Below, piece after piece: positions 1 through 11,530 of a DNA stretch of 64,000 nucleotides. Each line of letters opens with the position of its first letter. Positions within the stretch are counted from its first letter, which is position 1. A model generated the notes under the pieces. That model was given only the letters and a program-made list of their open reading frames with translations, did not search any database and was not told the DNA's origin. Source of the stretch: Primulina eburnea (lineage: Eukaryota; Streptophyta; Magnoliopsida; Lamiales; Gesneriaceae); contig NC_133117.1 in assembly GCF_022965805.1 (NCBI RefSeq), positions 12,920,183-12,984,182 of the forward strand. The letters run 5' to 3'. Made by a program: the position numbers and the translations under genes.

Positions 1-923
1 TGTTTTCTCTCAGTTTTTCTTGATGAAAGTCTACTGGATTTCGAAGAAATGGATGGAGGAAATGGCTAGGGAAAATGAAGGGAAGGTTGCAAGATAAAAG
101 AGAATTAAATTGCAAGATCAAATCTTGCTTTCTTTGAATTTGTGAGATAAGGAAATGATAGTGCTATTATTTGATTTGATTGAAGGGGTGGCCGATTTTT
201 CTAGTCTAGATGCAAGGTAGAAATATTGCTTATTTGTTAATTAGTGAAGATTAAATGGTGAGGGAATTATCTCCAAGAAAAGTTAAGGAAAGAAATAAAA
301 TGGTGAGTTGTTAAACAAATATCAAATCTTTCTCCAAGGGAGGTGGCCTATTTTTCTTATCAAAAGTGAGGGTAATAAAATTGCTGAATTAATAATTATT
401 GAGGATTTAAAGTTGAAGGAATTATTATACCTATGAAGGGATAAAGAAAGATATCCAAAAATTGTGAGTTGTCAAATAAAAATTTAAATCTTCTAATTGT
501 GTCCGATATTATGTTATTAAATGGAGGGAAAAAATTGCTTAAATATGTATTTTAAATCTTTAAAATTTTATCTACTCATTAAATATTTTAGTGAATTAAC
601 AAATTAATTATTGAACTTAAAAGAACTTATTTACTACTTATCTCAAATTACTTAAATAATTCATTACACATTCTTTCACATTAAAATAAATTATTATTTA
701 TCTTAATTAAATTCTAGGAATGTCTTCTTATTATTAAATTTTATCTCAATACTCCAACTCCAGTCTGTCTTCACTTATTTAACTGAAAAGATAGCAACTA
801 AGCTACTGCATAAAATAATTAAATTTAAAGAAAAGAATTTAAATCATCATGCATAAAATCATTTCAATTTAAATAATAGTAATTATGCATGGCTTATACG
901 TAGTCTGATTTACGGGTTCTACA
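1..923 (-). repeat. E1 3' LTR (partial)
   Basis: This corresponds to 7784-8695 of the complete 5' LTR. Its inner edge is CTACA at 919-923, directly next to the polypurine tract. The outer 2.2 kb or so lies beyond the window start. It is AT-rich with no coding capacity. Confidence 0.93.
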
Positions 924-940
924 ACTCTCCCCCCCTTAAA
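924..940 (-). other. E1 polypurine tract
   Basis: The plus strand is a run of seven C with flanking CT and TTAAAA. On the element strand it reads as a G-rich purine run directly before TGTAGAACCC of the 3' LTR. This is where plus-strand DNA synthesis is primed in LTR retrotransposons. Confidence 0.85.
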
Positions 941-954
941 AGAAATTTCGTCAT

Positions 955-2524
955 CGAAATTAAAACTTACCGAATAACTCGGGATACCGACTCCTCATCT
1001 CTGGCTCAGATTCCCATGTAGCTTCCTCCTCTGAATGATTAAGCTATTTGACTTTCACTCGCTTAACCAGTTTTTTTCCGAAGCTTCTTCTCCTGTCTGT
1101 CTAAGATTTGCACTGGTCTCTCTTCATAAGACAGGTTTGCAGTGAGCGCAACGGGTCCAAATTCAAGACATGCGAAGGATTTGCCATATACTTCCTCATC
1201 ATAGAGACGTGGAACACATTGTGTACTACGGCCAGATTCGGCGGAAGAGTAACACGATAAGCTAGCGTCCCAACTCTGTCGAGGATCTCAAATGGTTCGA
1301 TGAATCTCGGACTGAGCTTTCCTTTCTTCTCAAATCGCATGACACCCTTCATAGGTGCTACCTTCACAAAAACATGGTCGCCAACGGCAAACTCTAGGTC
1401 GCTCTTCCTTTGATCCGCATAACTCTTCTGTCGACTCTGAGCAGTCCTCATCCTATCACGGATCTTGACTACTACATCGGCAGCCTGCTGAATGATCTCC
1501 GGACCCAACTCTGATCTTTCCCCTATTTCATCCCAATGAACAGGCGATCTGTACTTACGACCATACAATGCTTCAAACGGAGCCATACCTATAGACGACT
1601 GGAAGCTGTTGTTATAGGTCAACTCTACCAATGGCAAATTCGACTCCCAACTCCCTGAGAAATCGATGACACAAGCACGGAGAAGATCCTCCAAAATCTG
1701 GATAACTCTCTCTGACTTCCCATCTATCTGAGGGTGGAAAGTTGTGCTAAACAACAACTTCGTACCCACTTGCTGAATGCAGACTCTTCCAAAATGCGGA
1801 AGTGAATCTAGGATCTCTGTCCGACACTACTAGAAACAGGAATACCGTGAAGTCTGACTATCTCTCGGATATACAACTCTGCATACTGAATCATGGTGAA
1901 AGTCTTCTTGATAGGCAAGAAGTGTGCTGATTTGGTAAGACGATCAACAATCACTCAGATAGCATTTGATCCTCTGACTGACTTCGGTAAACCGGTCACG
2001 AAGTCCATGGTAACATTCTCCCACTTCCACTTGGGAATAGGAAGAAGGCTTGAGCAAGCCTGTTGGTCTCTGATGCTCCGCTTTCACTAGCTGACATGTC
2101 AGACACTCGGATACAAAACTTTTGATATACTTCTTCATTCCTGGCCACCAATACAACAACTGCAGGTCTTTGTACATCTTTGTAATCCCAGGGTGAATAG
2201 AGTACGGCGACATGTGGGACTCGGATAAAATATCTGCTCGAATAGAATCACTGCTAGGAACCCACTTTCTGTCTCTATATCTAACAATACTGTCGCTAAC
2301 TGTATAGAAAACACTGCCCTTGGCCTCATCTCTCTGCTTCCACTTTGCCAACTGCTCATCTGCTGACTGACCACTGCGAATACGGTCTAGAAGGGAAGAC
2401 TGAATCGTCAAAGTAGATAGACGGGGAACTCTACCTCGAGTATAAGTCTCTAGATCGAACCTTTGTATCTCAGACTGAAGAGGCCTCAAAACCGCTAGAT
2501 GAGCCATCACTGCGACTTTCCTGC
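955..2524 (-). pseudogene. E1 integrase region (broken)
   Basis: This is the remnant of a Ty3/gypsy integrase. Fragments in order are: the N-terminal zinc-binding region with HPG and CLTC motifs (about 2270-2100); a catalytic-core piece ending in an FHPQ-type motif with the expected Glu (about 1770-1650); and the C-terminal module with [23 protein letters not shown] and HNVFHVSM motifs (about 1390-1180). The frames at 1944-2735 and 1101-1769 are separated by frameshifts and stops around 1780-2080. A QTDG-like motif reads QIDG. The chromodomain tail that follows HNVFHVSM in relatives (compare E3) is frameshifted below about 1150. Inactive. Confidence 0.85.
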
Positions 2525-3640
2525 TCAATGCATCCGCAACTATATTAGCTTTACCCGGGTGGTAGCTAATGTCACAGTCATAGTCCTTCACTAGCTCCAA
2601 CCCACGCCTCTGACGCATATTCAGCTCTTTCTGCGTAAAGAAGTACTTGAGGCTCTTATGGTCGGTAAAGATCTGGCACTTCTCTCCGTATAAATATTGC
2701 CTCCAAATCTTCAAGGCAAATACTACGGCGGCCAACTCTAGATCATGGAAGGGTAATTCATCTCATGTATCTTCAACTGTCGAGAAGCATACGCTATCAC
2801 CTTCTGATGCTGCATAAACACTGCGCCTAGACCGAGCTTCGAAGCATCGGTATACAAAACAAAGTCTCTGGCCTTGACGGCATGGCCAATACTGGCGCTG
2901 AGATAAGAGCTTGCTTCAAAGTATCGAAGCTCTTCTGACACTCGTCGCTCCACTCAAATTTCGCATTCTTCTTTGTCAACGATGTGAGTGGAACTGCGAT
3001 AGAGGATAATACCTGAATAAACTTCTGATAATATCCTGCTAGCCCAAGGAAACTACGGATCTCTAATGCATTCTGCGGCACAAGCCAATCTCTGACTGCT
3101 GCAAATTCGCTGGGTCTACCTCAATACCACTGCTAGAAACGATGTGGCCTAAGAACGCCACCTTCTCTAACCAGAATTCGCATTTACTGAACTTCACGAA
3201 TAGCTTATGCTTCTGTAGGGTCTGCAAAACTGCGGTCAGATGTCTGCTGTGATCCTCTTGAGTATTTGAGTAGACGAGAATGTCTTCTATGAATACTATC
3301 ACGAACTGATCAAGATACGGCTGAAATACGCGATTCATTAGATCCATGAAGATCGCTGGCACATTCGTCAAACCGAACGGCATCACAAGGAACTCGAAGT
3401 GGCCATATCGAGTCCTAAAAGCAGTCTTGAAAACATCGGCATCTTTCACCTTCAACTGGTGATAACCAGAACGAAGATCAATCTTTGAGAAAATTAAATC
3501 TCCCTCCAACTGATCAAATAAATCCTCAATCCTCGGGAGTGACTATTTGTTCGTCACTGTAACCCTGTTCAATTCTTGGTAGTCAATGCAAAGCCTCATC
3601 GTACCATCCTTCTTCTTCATAAACAAGACCGACGCGCCCC
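2525..3640 (-). pseudogene. E1 reverse transcriptase and RNase H (broken)
   Basis: Reverse transcriptase motifs are readable in pieces. [10 protein letters not shown] and LNRVT lie at about 3605-3550, [12 protein letters not shown] follows, and the catalytic box reads FIEDI where relatives have FIDDI, so the first catalytic Asp is Glu (about 3290). RNase H motifs YTDAS (about 2850), TDHKSL (about 2660) and VADALSR (about 2530) follow. Frame breaks occur between 3081 and 3063, and between 2953 and 2735. An in-frame stop sits near 3541. Compared with E3 the order is complete but the sequence is inactive. Confidence 0.85.
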
Positions 3641-4300
3641 ATGGTGAAAAACTCGGGCGAATGAACTCCTTGTCAAGAAGTTCCTGAATCTGCTTCTTAA
3701 GTTCTTCCATCTCTTTCGGTGCTAATCAGTACGGTGCTTTCGATATTGGAGCCGTACCTGTCATAAGCTCAATGAAAAACTCCTTCTTTCGCTCGGGTGG
3801 CATACCAGATACGTCCTCAGGAAAAACGTCTAGAAAATACCTAACAATTGGGACATCGGAGGCTGACTGATTGGGTGCCTCGGGAACGGATACAAAAGTC
3901 GCTAAAAGCGCCCGACACCCTCTATGCATGAGCTTTCTAGCCTGGACACAAGATATCAAACGCGGTAAATAAAAGTACCTGTCTGGCTCGAATAAGAATT
4001 GCTCGATCCCAGGAGGTCGGACTAGAACAGATCTCTGCTGGAAGTCGATCAAAACTTTGCTCCTTAATAGCCAGTCCATCCCCAGGATAATGTCAAACTC
4101 TGGCATCGGCAAAACGATAAGATCCGCATAAACAAGATTGCCATGAAGCTCGAGGTCTATGTCTCGGATCACATTAGTAGCTGCCATCTCCTCTCCCGAA
4201 GGCAGTACTACTGAATAGGCTATATCTAGCCCAATGATCTTGACCTTGAGAAAATTAGCAAAGGTATCCGCTGCATGGAGTGCAAAAAATCTGTCTTGGG
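3641..4300 (-). pseudogene. E1 aspartic protease and linker, active site missing
   Basis: The segment encodes the distal part of a retroviral-type aspartic protease (PEFDIILGMDWL at about 4105-4070) and the linker into reverse transcriptase (VSGMPPER, then PISKAPY). The expected catalytic Asp-Ser/Thr-Gly-Ala box should precede an LPSGEEM motif. Here that stretch is replaced by an unrelated short sequence after HAADTF. I infer a small deletion removing the active site, so the copy could not process its own polyprotein. Confidence 0.75.
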
Positions 4301-5287
4301 TAGGCAGACTCCCCTGTGGCCATTGCTGCAGCAAGTGGTCTGGACTACCACACTTGTAACACTTCCCTGAACCATACATATGCTCCAGCATGGCGGCGTG
4401 TGCACCTAGGACAGACTGATTGCTCAAAAGTCGTCGGGACTGCTCTTCCCCGCTGCTGCTGATGTCCTCTGTTCCTGGGTGGGCCGTGGAAAGGCCTTTT
4501 ATTTGGGGGCTGCTGCTGAGGAGGAGGGCGGTGTGGAACTTGGACTGGTCACTTGCCCTGGCGGTCTCTTTCTATATCCTGCTGATCCTGCTCTGCAGCT
4601 AGAGCTCTGGAGACAGCGACATCATACGTATTAGGGCCAGCCACCCTAACATCACGGCGCAAGATCGGCCGTAGACCATACAGAAAGTGTCTCAGCTTTG
4701 CTCCGACATCGTTGGCAATCAGGGGCACAAAATGGCAACCCCTCTCAAACTTACGGATGAAATCCGTAACGGTCATATCTCTCTGCCTCAGGTCATGAAC
4801 TCCCTGGTCAACCTGGAACGCACCTCGTCAGTAAAATATTTCGAGTAGAATACCTCGGTGAAGCGTGTCCAGCTCAGAGTAGCTAAGTTCAGGGCTACGG
4901 ATGCTCCTTCCCACCATAAGCGGGCATCTCCTCCAAATAGATTGGTCGCACAACGGACCCTATCCTCGTCTCTAAACTCCATGAACTCGAAATAACCTCG
5001 AGGGACTTAATCCAGCCCTCGGTGATCATGGGATCTGCAGTCCCTGAAAACTCCTTCGGTCTCATCTTCATGAACCGCTCATAGGTAGCCTCAGGCCCTG
5101 CCGGCCTGGTTGCCACAGCATTGTTCCCCACAAACTGTGCGAAGAACTGAGTCATCTCAGCTAACATCTGGGCATTCATTTCCGGTGGAGGTGGAGGTGG
5201 TAAATCTCTCTCCTGCCTCTGATTCTCACCGTCCTCTTAGTGAGGCTCATCATCTCTCGTGCGCTCAAGAACGCGTCTAGGAGGCAT
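4301..5287 (-). pseudogene. E1 gag (broken)
   Basis: Capsid-type gag of a Ty3/gypsy element. The likely start ATG is at 5287-5285 (MPPRR-type N-terminus), followed by a Pro-rich stretch. Recognisable blocks are RPKEFSGTADP (about 5060), ARLWWEGA (about 4920), the FIRKFERGC helix (about 4760) and a degenerate zinc knuckle CYKCGSPDHL (about 4370-4340) in which the last Cys is replaced. A stop follows the start within 20 codons, and frameshifts occur near 4990 and 4780. Inactive. Confidence 0.82.
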
Positions 5288-5517
5288 ACTGTTCCATACA
5301 TAACCCATACGTAACTAACATGCATAATCTCTATTATTTCTTTAATTTAAATAAATACTGCGTAATCAAAATCTTAACGTAAAATATTTCATGAAAACAT
5401 GCTGTTAGAATAACTCATGCTTTAAAATAAATGCGTAAACGTAAAACTTATAGACCGAAGACGTGACTTTGTGAGCTTCTCGAGGTCAGTAGTAGTACAA
5501 CCTTTTACAAGAACATA

Positions 5518-5530
5518 GGCTCTGATACCA
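5518..5530 (-). other. E1 primer-binding site (initiator tRNA-Met type)
   Basis: The minus strand reads TGGTATCAGAGCC two bases inside the 5' LTR end. This is the standard complement to the 3' end of plant initiator tRNA-Met. Confidence 0.92.
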
Positions 5531-5842
5531 ACTGTAGAGGCCCGAAGTTCGTATTTGTAAATTTGCGGAATAATTTAAAATTTTTCTTCAAAAATAATTA
5601 ACTTGCCTCATTCATAAAATAAACTGATAAAAGCTTAATGTTAAAATAGCAGCGGAAGTAAATATCTGTTTTTCAAAACAAAAACTTAAAATAATTCATC
5701 GTGATAAAAATGTTTGAGCATAAAAATAGTAAATGAACTGAAGCATGAGGTCCTCGGGTTCCTACTACTGCCGACCCAAGATGGCTCACTGGTCCTCGCC
5801 CTCAGTCCCGACCTCATCAGTACATACAAAAATCAAGTCTAG

Positions 5843-5858
5843 TGAGTCTAAAGACTCA
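5843..5858. repeat. LTR palindrome TGAGTCTAAAGACTCA, copy 1
   Basis: This is an inverted repeat with 7-bp arms, about 310 bp from the inner end of the E1 5' LTR. The same motif recurs in LTRs of A, B, D and E3 (see 9126, 9561, 19990, 21842, 24453 and 58490). Confidence 0.85.
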
Positions 5859-6889
5859 TCATGCATATATCATAGATAACAAGTAAATATATCATAAAAT
5901 TTCATGACATGTAAAGATTTCATATCGTAAAGCGTAACGTGAAAATCGTGTCATGAATAATTATAAATACGTGCATAACTGAACTGAAAATCGCAAGAGA
6001 AATGTTTGCTCGATAGAGCCCTGTCATGAAATAGCATATAATAATTTTTTGTTGAGAATATGTTCTACGCAAGTGTCCCATAACATGAACTGAATCGTCT
6101 GGTCAGACTAAACCACAGTATACTGGGCGATAGAGATCATCACAACCCTCAGGCTGGATATCTGTACCTATACATGAACATGAACTGAACCGGTCAGTGA
6201 CCACCAGATGAAGTAATAATCCCATGATAAGCTGCAATCCCATGACTGTGAAGTGGCCACAAGCAATATCGCATATATCTCAAAAATGAACATTTTATAT
6301 TTTTATGCACGTAATATAATTAAATATCATGTTTTATTTCACCATATGGGTTGGATCGTTCCCAGGCTCGCTACGACCTAATTCTAACGTGAGAAAAATG
6401 CAAATAATCTTAACTTGAGAATGACTTCGTAATTGAATTAAAAAACGGGGCCAACTAGACCAACAACTTAAATTCTAACCATGACTCTGTACCAACCTGA
6501 ACCAACATCGAACCATCATTTAGTCATGATTAAAATACACCTAAAATGATAAAATAAACTCCTAAAATTGTACAAGTCGAGATTTGGTGAATGGAGGCCA
6601 AAAACAAGAAACACTCTTGCGAGAGTCAGTTTGGCACATTGCACCGTAAATTCTTGTACGACCTCTAAACTTAACCGAATCACAAACGGCCAAAAACATG
6701 ACCTTCCTAACTTGATGAGGTACTGCCCAGTCCAAGGCCATAGGCTAAATGCCAACCAAGAACTCAAACATGCCTCTGAACCGAAGCACCAAGTTGTTGT
6801 CCAAAATTACATCAGCAGCGCTTGCGCTTGCATCGCTTCGTTTGCGAGACTAATGGCCATTGGGGCTTGAACCACCGACCACAGCCTTT

Positions 6890-7330
6890 TTCATAACACC
6901 CCAAGGTGTGGCTTGAACCATAGCTAAGGGCCCTAGGCCAGCCACAATCCAAGCAACACTAGAAACATTACCACGCTTCCAATCGAGAACCAAACTGCAC
7001 GTGAGGGATATTTTGCTTGTTTTGCTATCGAATGAAGGATCCAATGGCTATGAGGTTAACCATGGTCCGTGCTAGAAATGCTAAGGTGTTGCATGAGTCA
7101 TGGCTAAGGGCTAGAAGCCAACCACAACCCAATTGGCAGCACAAAACCGAAACTCCACACACTTGACCATAACCAGAATTTTAAAACCGAAGAGGCTGTT
7201 CTTGTTTTATATTAAAAATCAAGGGGGACATGAACCAAGCCATGAAAGGGCATATTGGTCACATCTTAGACATACCAAGGAGGGGTTCTAACCATGGCTA
7301 CAGACCCTAGGGCAGCCAAGATCAGAATCT
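6890..7330. repeat. degenerate direct repeats inside E1 LTR
   Basis: Three blocks about 190 bp apart (near 6898, 7080 and 7275) share the order AAGGNGTGGCTTGAACC, then CCATGGCTAAGGG, then CTAGGCCAGCCA. They are imperfect and confined to the LTR. Confidence 0.5.
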
Positions 7331-9125
7331 TCACCGTAGACAATAAACATGCAAATCGGGACACAAAAATGACATGCTGGGGAGTTGCTGTCAAAAAGTG
7401 ATGCAAGGGGGGGAAGGGGCTGAAACCAATGGACAACTCCTTTCCCAACACACCATAGTTCATGTCTAAAAGCAGCCTTGAGCGCCTGGAACGAGCCACC
7501 CCTGAAATCAAAAGAAAACATACCAACGTGAAGCATGAAGGGAAACAAAAATCTGTGCATAATTTTCTTGTTCTTGTTGCTGAAAATTTCGGTTTTTGCC
7601 TTCTTAATCATGCACATGAAATGTTTCAGAATAAATATTGGACTTGATTGAAGAGCAAGGAATAACATATACATGCCTTGGATTTTTTTTGAAAGAAAAA
7701 AAACGATTACGATGACGCGGCGCGGAGGAGACGGAGTTGCTTTGCTTCTTGTATTTCTCTCTTGATTCTCACGATTTATCTAGTGTTTTCTCTCGGTTTT
7801 TCTTGCTGAAATTCTACTGGATTTCGAAGAAATGGAAGAAGGAAATGGCTAGGGAAAATGAAGGGAAGGTTGCAAGATAAAAGGGAATTAAATGGCAAGA
7901 TCAAATCTTGCTTTCTTTGAAATTGTGAAATAAGGAAATGATAGTGATATTATTTGATTTGATTGAAGGGGTGGCTGATTTTTCTAGTCTAGATGCAAGG
8001 TAGAAATATTTCTTATTTGTTAATTAGTGAAGATTAAATGGTGAGGGAATTATCTCCAAGAAAAGATAAGGAAAGAAATAAAATGGTGAGTTCTTAAACA
8101 AATATCAAATCTTTCTACAAGGGAGGTGGCCGATTTTTCTTATCAAAAGTGAGGGTAGGAAAATTGTTTAATTAATGATTATTGAGGATTTAAAGTTGAA
8201 GGAATTATTCTATCATGAAGAGATAAATAAAGATATCCAAAAATTGTGAGTTGCCAAATAAAAATTTAAATCTTTTAATGGTATCCGAAATTATGCTATT
8301 AAAATGGAGGGAAAATATTGCTTAAATATTGTATTTTAAATCTTTAAAGTTTTATCTACTATTAAATATTTTAGTGAATTAACAAATTAATTATTGAACC
8401 TAAAAGAACTTATTTACTACTTATCTCAAATTACTTAAATAATTCCTTACACATTAAAATAACTTACTATTTAGCTTAAATAAATTCTTGGAAAATTTTC
8501 TTATTATTAAACTTTATCTCAATACTCTAACTCCAGTCCGGCCTCACTTATTTAACTGAAAAGATAGCAACTAAGCTACTGCATAAAATAATTAAATTTA
8601 AAGAAAATAATTTAAATCCTCATGCATAAAATCATTTCAATTTAATAATAGTAATTATGCATGGCTTATACGTAGTCTGATTTAAGGGTTCTACATGAGA
8701 GTTTGTTGTGAGTAATACGAATACGATGATATGTAAGGCCAATGCTCAATGAATGGGTATACTATCGCTGAAATGAATGTTTAGCTTATAAATGGATGAC
8801 TAAAATGAATGTTTAGCTTATTTAAAGGTTTTTGAGCGGGTGTATTTTCCGCCATAGCTTTTTTTTAAAAAAATGTTTCAGTAGCATTTTAAAATCAGTA
8901 GATGTTTTAAAAATAATTCAAAAGAAACATGCAAAAATCCTGACAAACCATCAACATGTAAAAACTAAAGTGCATTGATATTTCCAAGATTTCTCCTAAC
9001 TATTAAACATATGTACGGAAAATTATGGTTATCGGGTTAGCTGCCCACATCCAGCCCTGCCTACTCAGCCTTCGGCGCCTCCAAGTCTCCTCATCAATAT
9101 GCTCATCTACATCATTCACACATAG

Positions 9126-9141
9126 TGAGTCTAAAAACTCA
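9126..9141. repeat. LTR palindrome, copy 2 (one base off)
   Basis: TGAGTCTAAAAACTCA, in the left piece of B, in the usual context before AACACACC and a run ending CATGCAAC. Confidence 0.8.
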
Positions 9142-9181
9142 ACACACCTAAATCCTTATAATAAATACATATACATAACAT

Positions 9182-9186
9182 GCAAC
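9182..9186. other. target-site duplication of A, left
   Basis: GCAAC directly before TGAAAC of A. The right copy at 46797-46801 is ACAAC, one transition apart. Confidence 0.65.
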
Positions 9187-9623
9187 TGAAACATCCAGTA
9201 CTTTTAACCTTTAAAATCCTACTGAATTATTTTTTTTTGAAACATTAAATTCAAAATTCATATTTAAAATAACTTAAAATTTTCGTCATCTAAAATAATT
9301 TAAAATTTGAAATCTCAAGTGCATAAAATTCCAAAACTCGTTAATTAATCAAAAACCCTACATCAACCTTTAACAAGATCAAACTAACCTCAAAATAAAG
9401 CAAGAAAGTCTCTAATTAAATCATTAACAAAATCTTTTAAACTTTAACTATCAAGCTAATGCGAAAAATAATGTCCCTCGAGAGTGTACTGCTGGACTCG
9501 ATCCACTCAAGCGTCAACGCCTCCCTCAATCTCATCCTCACCTGCAACATTAAAACCTAGTGAGTCTAATGATTTAGCACGTTCTAAACATGAGTAGCAA
9601 ATAATACATATACAAGCACATGT
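9187..9623 (-). repeat. A left LTR, part 1
   Basis: The LTR starts TGAAACATCC after the GCAAC target duplication. It carries a degenerate palindrome (9561-9576, TGAGTCTAATGATTTA), then GAGTAGCAAATAATACAT, where E2 interrupts it. It continues at 15015. Confidence 0.7.
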
Positions 9624-11514
9624 TGTAATGCCCGAGATTTATTTTGCTATTAATCTGTGATTATTGATTGATGAATCGATATGATTAGGAAGGGCCACCG
9701 AGACATGATTTTGTATAGCATAAGAAGAATTGATGTGCGAGGACAGTACCTCTCGCGCACATGCGCGAGATGGGAAGAGGACCTCGCGCATATGCATGAA
9801 GGGTGTACGCGCATATGCGCGAGCTGTGCTGAAAGTCAAATGCAGGTCCAGAGAAGTTGGCGCATGTGCACCGAGAAGGGCGCGCATATGCACGAGGAGT
9901 CCAGTAGCCATGATGTATTCCAGAGGATGTCGCGCACATGCGCGGAAGAGGGGCGCGCATATGCGCGAGCTGCTGTGATGTTACGCACCGAGACACTGCG
10001 CGAGACATGCAGCTTAAAGGATGAGCCATTTGTCCTTAGACTTGCAAGATATAAGTATAATTCCTTCATTCTTCAGTAATGGCAAGGAAGAAACAATCGA
10101 GAGGTTCCAGAGAAGAATTGAGTTCCTTCGAAGACTAGAAATCGATTTGTTCAAAATCCGTCCGTCCGATTTTCGATCCGAGTTCAGTACTGTGATCCTC
10201 TCGAAAAAGGCTTTGACAAGACGTAAGTTTTACTACGTTTTGATATGATTTGAAATTATGATATTGAAGGAATCGGATATGATTCATATATGATGTTCTT
10301 GACATGTTAGACATCGTATAATTGAAACCAGATTGAAGAACAGATATTGTATGTTATTGTTCTCATTTTCTAGCTTATATGGCATGAGTTGTGCAGAATT
10401 CTTGGGTTAGGACATGCATATGATTGTTGTTATGAATAGGTGATATTGATTTTACGATGTTTAAGTTTTCGGTATATCAAGACTATGCAATTATGCCGTC
10501 GAAATATATATCGAGATTTAGTATTGAACTTTACACATCTTACTTAAGTTGTACATTGGCATAATAGTCCGTATCAAACATGTTATTTCAGATTTGTATT
10601 GAAGGTTTCGAAGATGAGATTGATTTCATCCAACCAAACATCGAGAAAAGATAGGTATAAACAAATGTTGAACCGGGAATAAGAACTCGAATTAGATCCG
10701 ATTTGAGTTTCCCAAAACCACATGCTAGATTCTTTATGCTTTGATATGTTTATACATTACCTATTGAGTTATAGAAATGCACTTGAGATAGATGAATCCT
10801 TGGCAGAGGTGCCAAGTTACTGGATGTTCGGTGGTATCGATGTATGTAGGAGAAGATCGACTCCTATTGTAGATATTCGATACAGAGAGGACCGAAGTCT
10901 GGGAATAAAACATACCGCCACCCGATTGGGAGAGTAGGAAGATTTGTTACGTCTTATTCACACCAGGATCCCTAGACTTAGATGTGAATCTTGTCAAAGA
11001 GTTGTATCTGTATTCACTAATGTGTCATAAATTATGAGTCATGTTCTTTGATACATGGTATATGCTTTTATATATGATTTTATGCATTGCATGTATACAT
11101 GTTTTATACTGGGATTTATTCTCACCGGATTTTCTGGTTGTTGTCGTGTTTGTATTTGTGCATGACAACAGATGGGACAAGATCAGTACCGAGAAGATCT
11201 TGAACGAGTGATGATTAGCGTGGTGATCCGGGCTTAGATATGGAACTAATGGTTTATTCCTAGACTTATAGTGATAGAAAACAAACACTAGTTATGTGAT
11301 TTGTAATTGGAATAAATTTGTACGTTGATCATGTGTTGTAGATTGTACATTTGATCTTGTATAATAAAGAAGCTTATCTTTTTGTATGCTTGTATACATT
11401 TTTGGTTACTAATGCTTTGATATTATAAATTTTTTTTTATCAAAGTAGTATTACTTAATTGATCCAATTAGTCCCAATGATTGAAGAAGCTGAGTTAGCA
11501 CCCGGGTCCCCACA
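9624..11514 (+). repeat. E2 5' LTR (1891 bp)
   Basis: It starts TGTAATGCCCGAG and ends GGGTCCCCACA. Its last 200 bp match the 3' remnant (14817-15014) with about 10 differences. It contains a GC-rich palindromic array near its start. Several frames are open through the array on both strands, but these are repeat artefacts, not genes. Confidence 0.9.
9752..9970. repeat. E2 LTR palindromic array of CGCGCATATGCGCGAG type
   Basis: Seven imperfect copies begin near 9752, 9783, 9807, 9859, 9880, 9930 and 9953. The cleanest are CTCGCGCACATGCGCGAG (9752-9769) and the perfect 14-bp palindrome CGCGCATATGCGCG (9808-9821). The spacing is irregular (21-52 bp). This island is markedly more GC-rich than its surroundings. 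Confidence 0.9.
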
Positions 11515-11518
11515 AAAG

Positions 11519-11530
11519 GGTATCAAGGCT
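11519..11530 (+). other. E2 primer-binding site, mutated
   Basis: GGTATCAAGGCT lies just inside the 5' LTR, where E4 has TGGTATCAGAGCC. It has probably decayed from the initiator tRNA-Met complement. Confidence 0.65.

Larger units (their letters stand above)
1..8695 (-). mobile_element. E1: Ty3/gypsy (Tekay/Del-like chromovirus) retrotransposon, 3' LTR truncated by window edge
   Basis: In minus-strand order the element runs 5' LTR (8695-5533), tRNA-Met-type primer-binding site (5530-5518), gag, protease, reverse transcriptase, RNase H, integrase, polypurine tract (about 940-924) and 3' LTR (923 to beyond position 1). Both LTR outer edges read TGTAGA on the minus strand, and the 5' LTR ends TCTACA. 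Bases 1-180 align with 7784-7963 with about 10 mismatches, so the LTRs are roughly 94% identical over that stretch. The integrase C-terminus and the long LTR fit the Tekay/Del clade. Stops and frameshifts break every domain, so it is not autonomous. The base after the element begins TGAGA (8696-8700); the matching target-site duplication lies outside the window. Confidence 0.93.
5533..8695 (-). repeat. E1 5' LTR (3163 bp)
   Basis: The LTR is bounded by TGTAGA (5533-5538) and TCTACA (8690-8695) on the plus strand, an inverted terminal hexamer. It is unusually long, as in Tekay/Del elements. It contains the conserved palindrome TGAGTCTAAAGACTCA at 5843-5858, near the element's U5 end, and a degenerate repeated block near 6890-7330. 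It encodes no credible protein. Confidence 0.92.
8696..9186 (-). repeat. B (left piece): old LTR fragment
   Basis: The stretch from about 8840 resembles the start of the D LTR (T-rich block, AACCATCAACATG, GCGGAAAA-like and CGGGTT-like motifs, then a TGAGTCT palindrome at 9126). It stops at ATGCAAC, and the sequence resumes in the same order after 46796 (ACAACAGTGAAAA). It is therefore the left half of an LTR split by element A. Bases 8696-8840 are not recognised; they contain a short direct repeat, AAATGAATGTTTAGCTTAT, twice (about 8771 and 8803). Confidence 0.65.

Noticed and set aside
5518..5530. tRNA-like sequences at 5518, 29988 and 39380
   Set aside because: Only the 12-13 bases complementary to the tRNA-Met 3' end are present; these are primer-binding sites, not tRNA genes.
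6516..7674. Open frames up to 128 codons inside the E1 LTR
   Set aside because: They are short, overlap on both strands, match no family I know, and lie wholly within an LTR.
9639..10079. Several overlapping open frames on both strands (up to 132 codons)
   Set aside because: They translate the GC-rich palindromic array of the E2 LTR, which opens all frames. No domain, no start context, and confined to the LTR.
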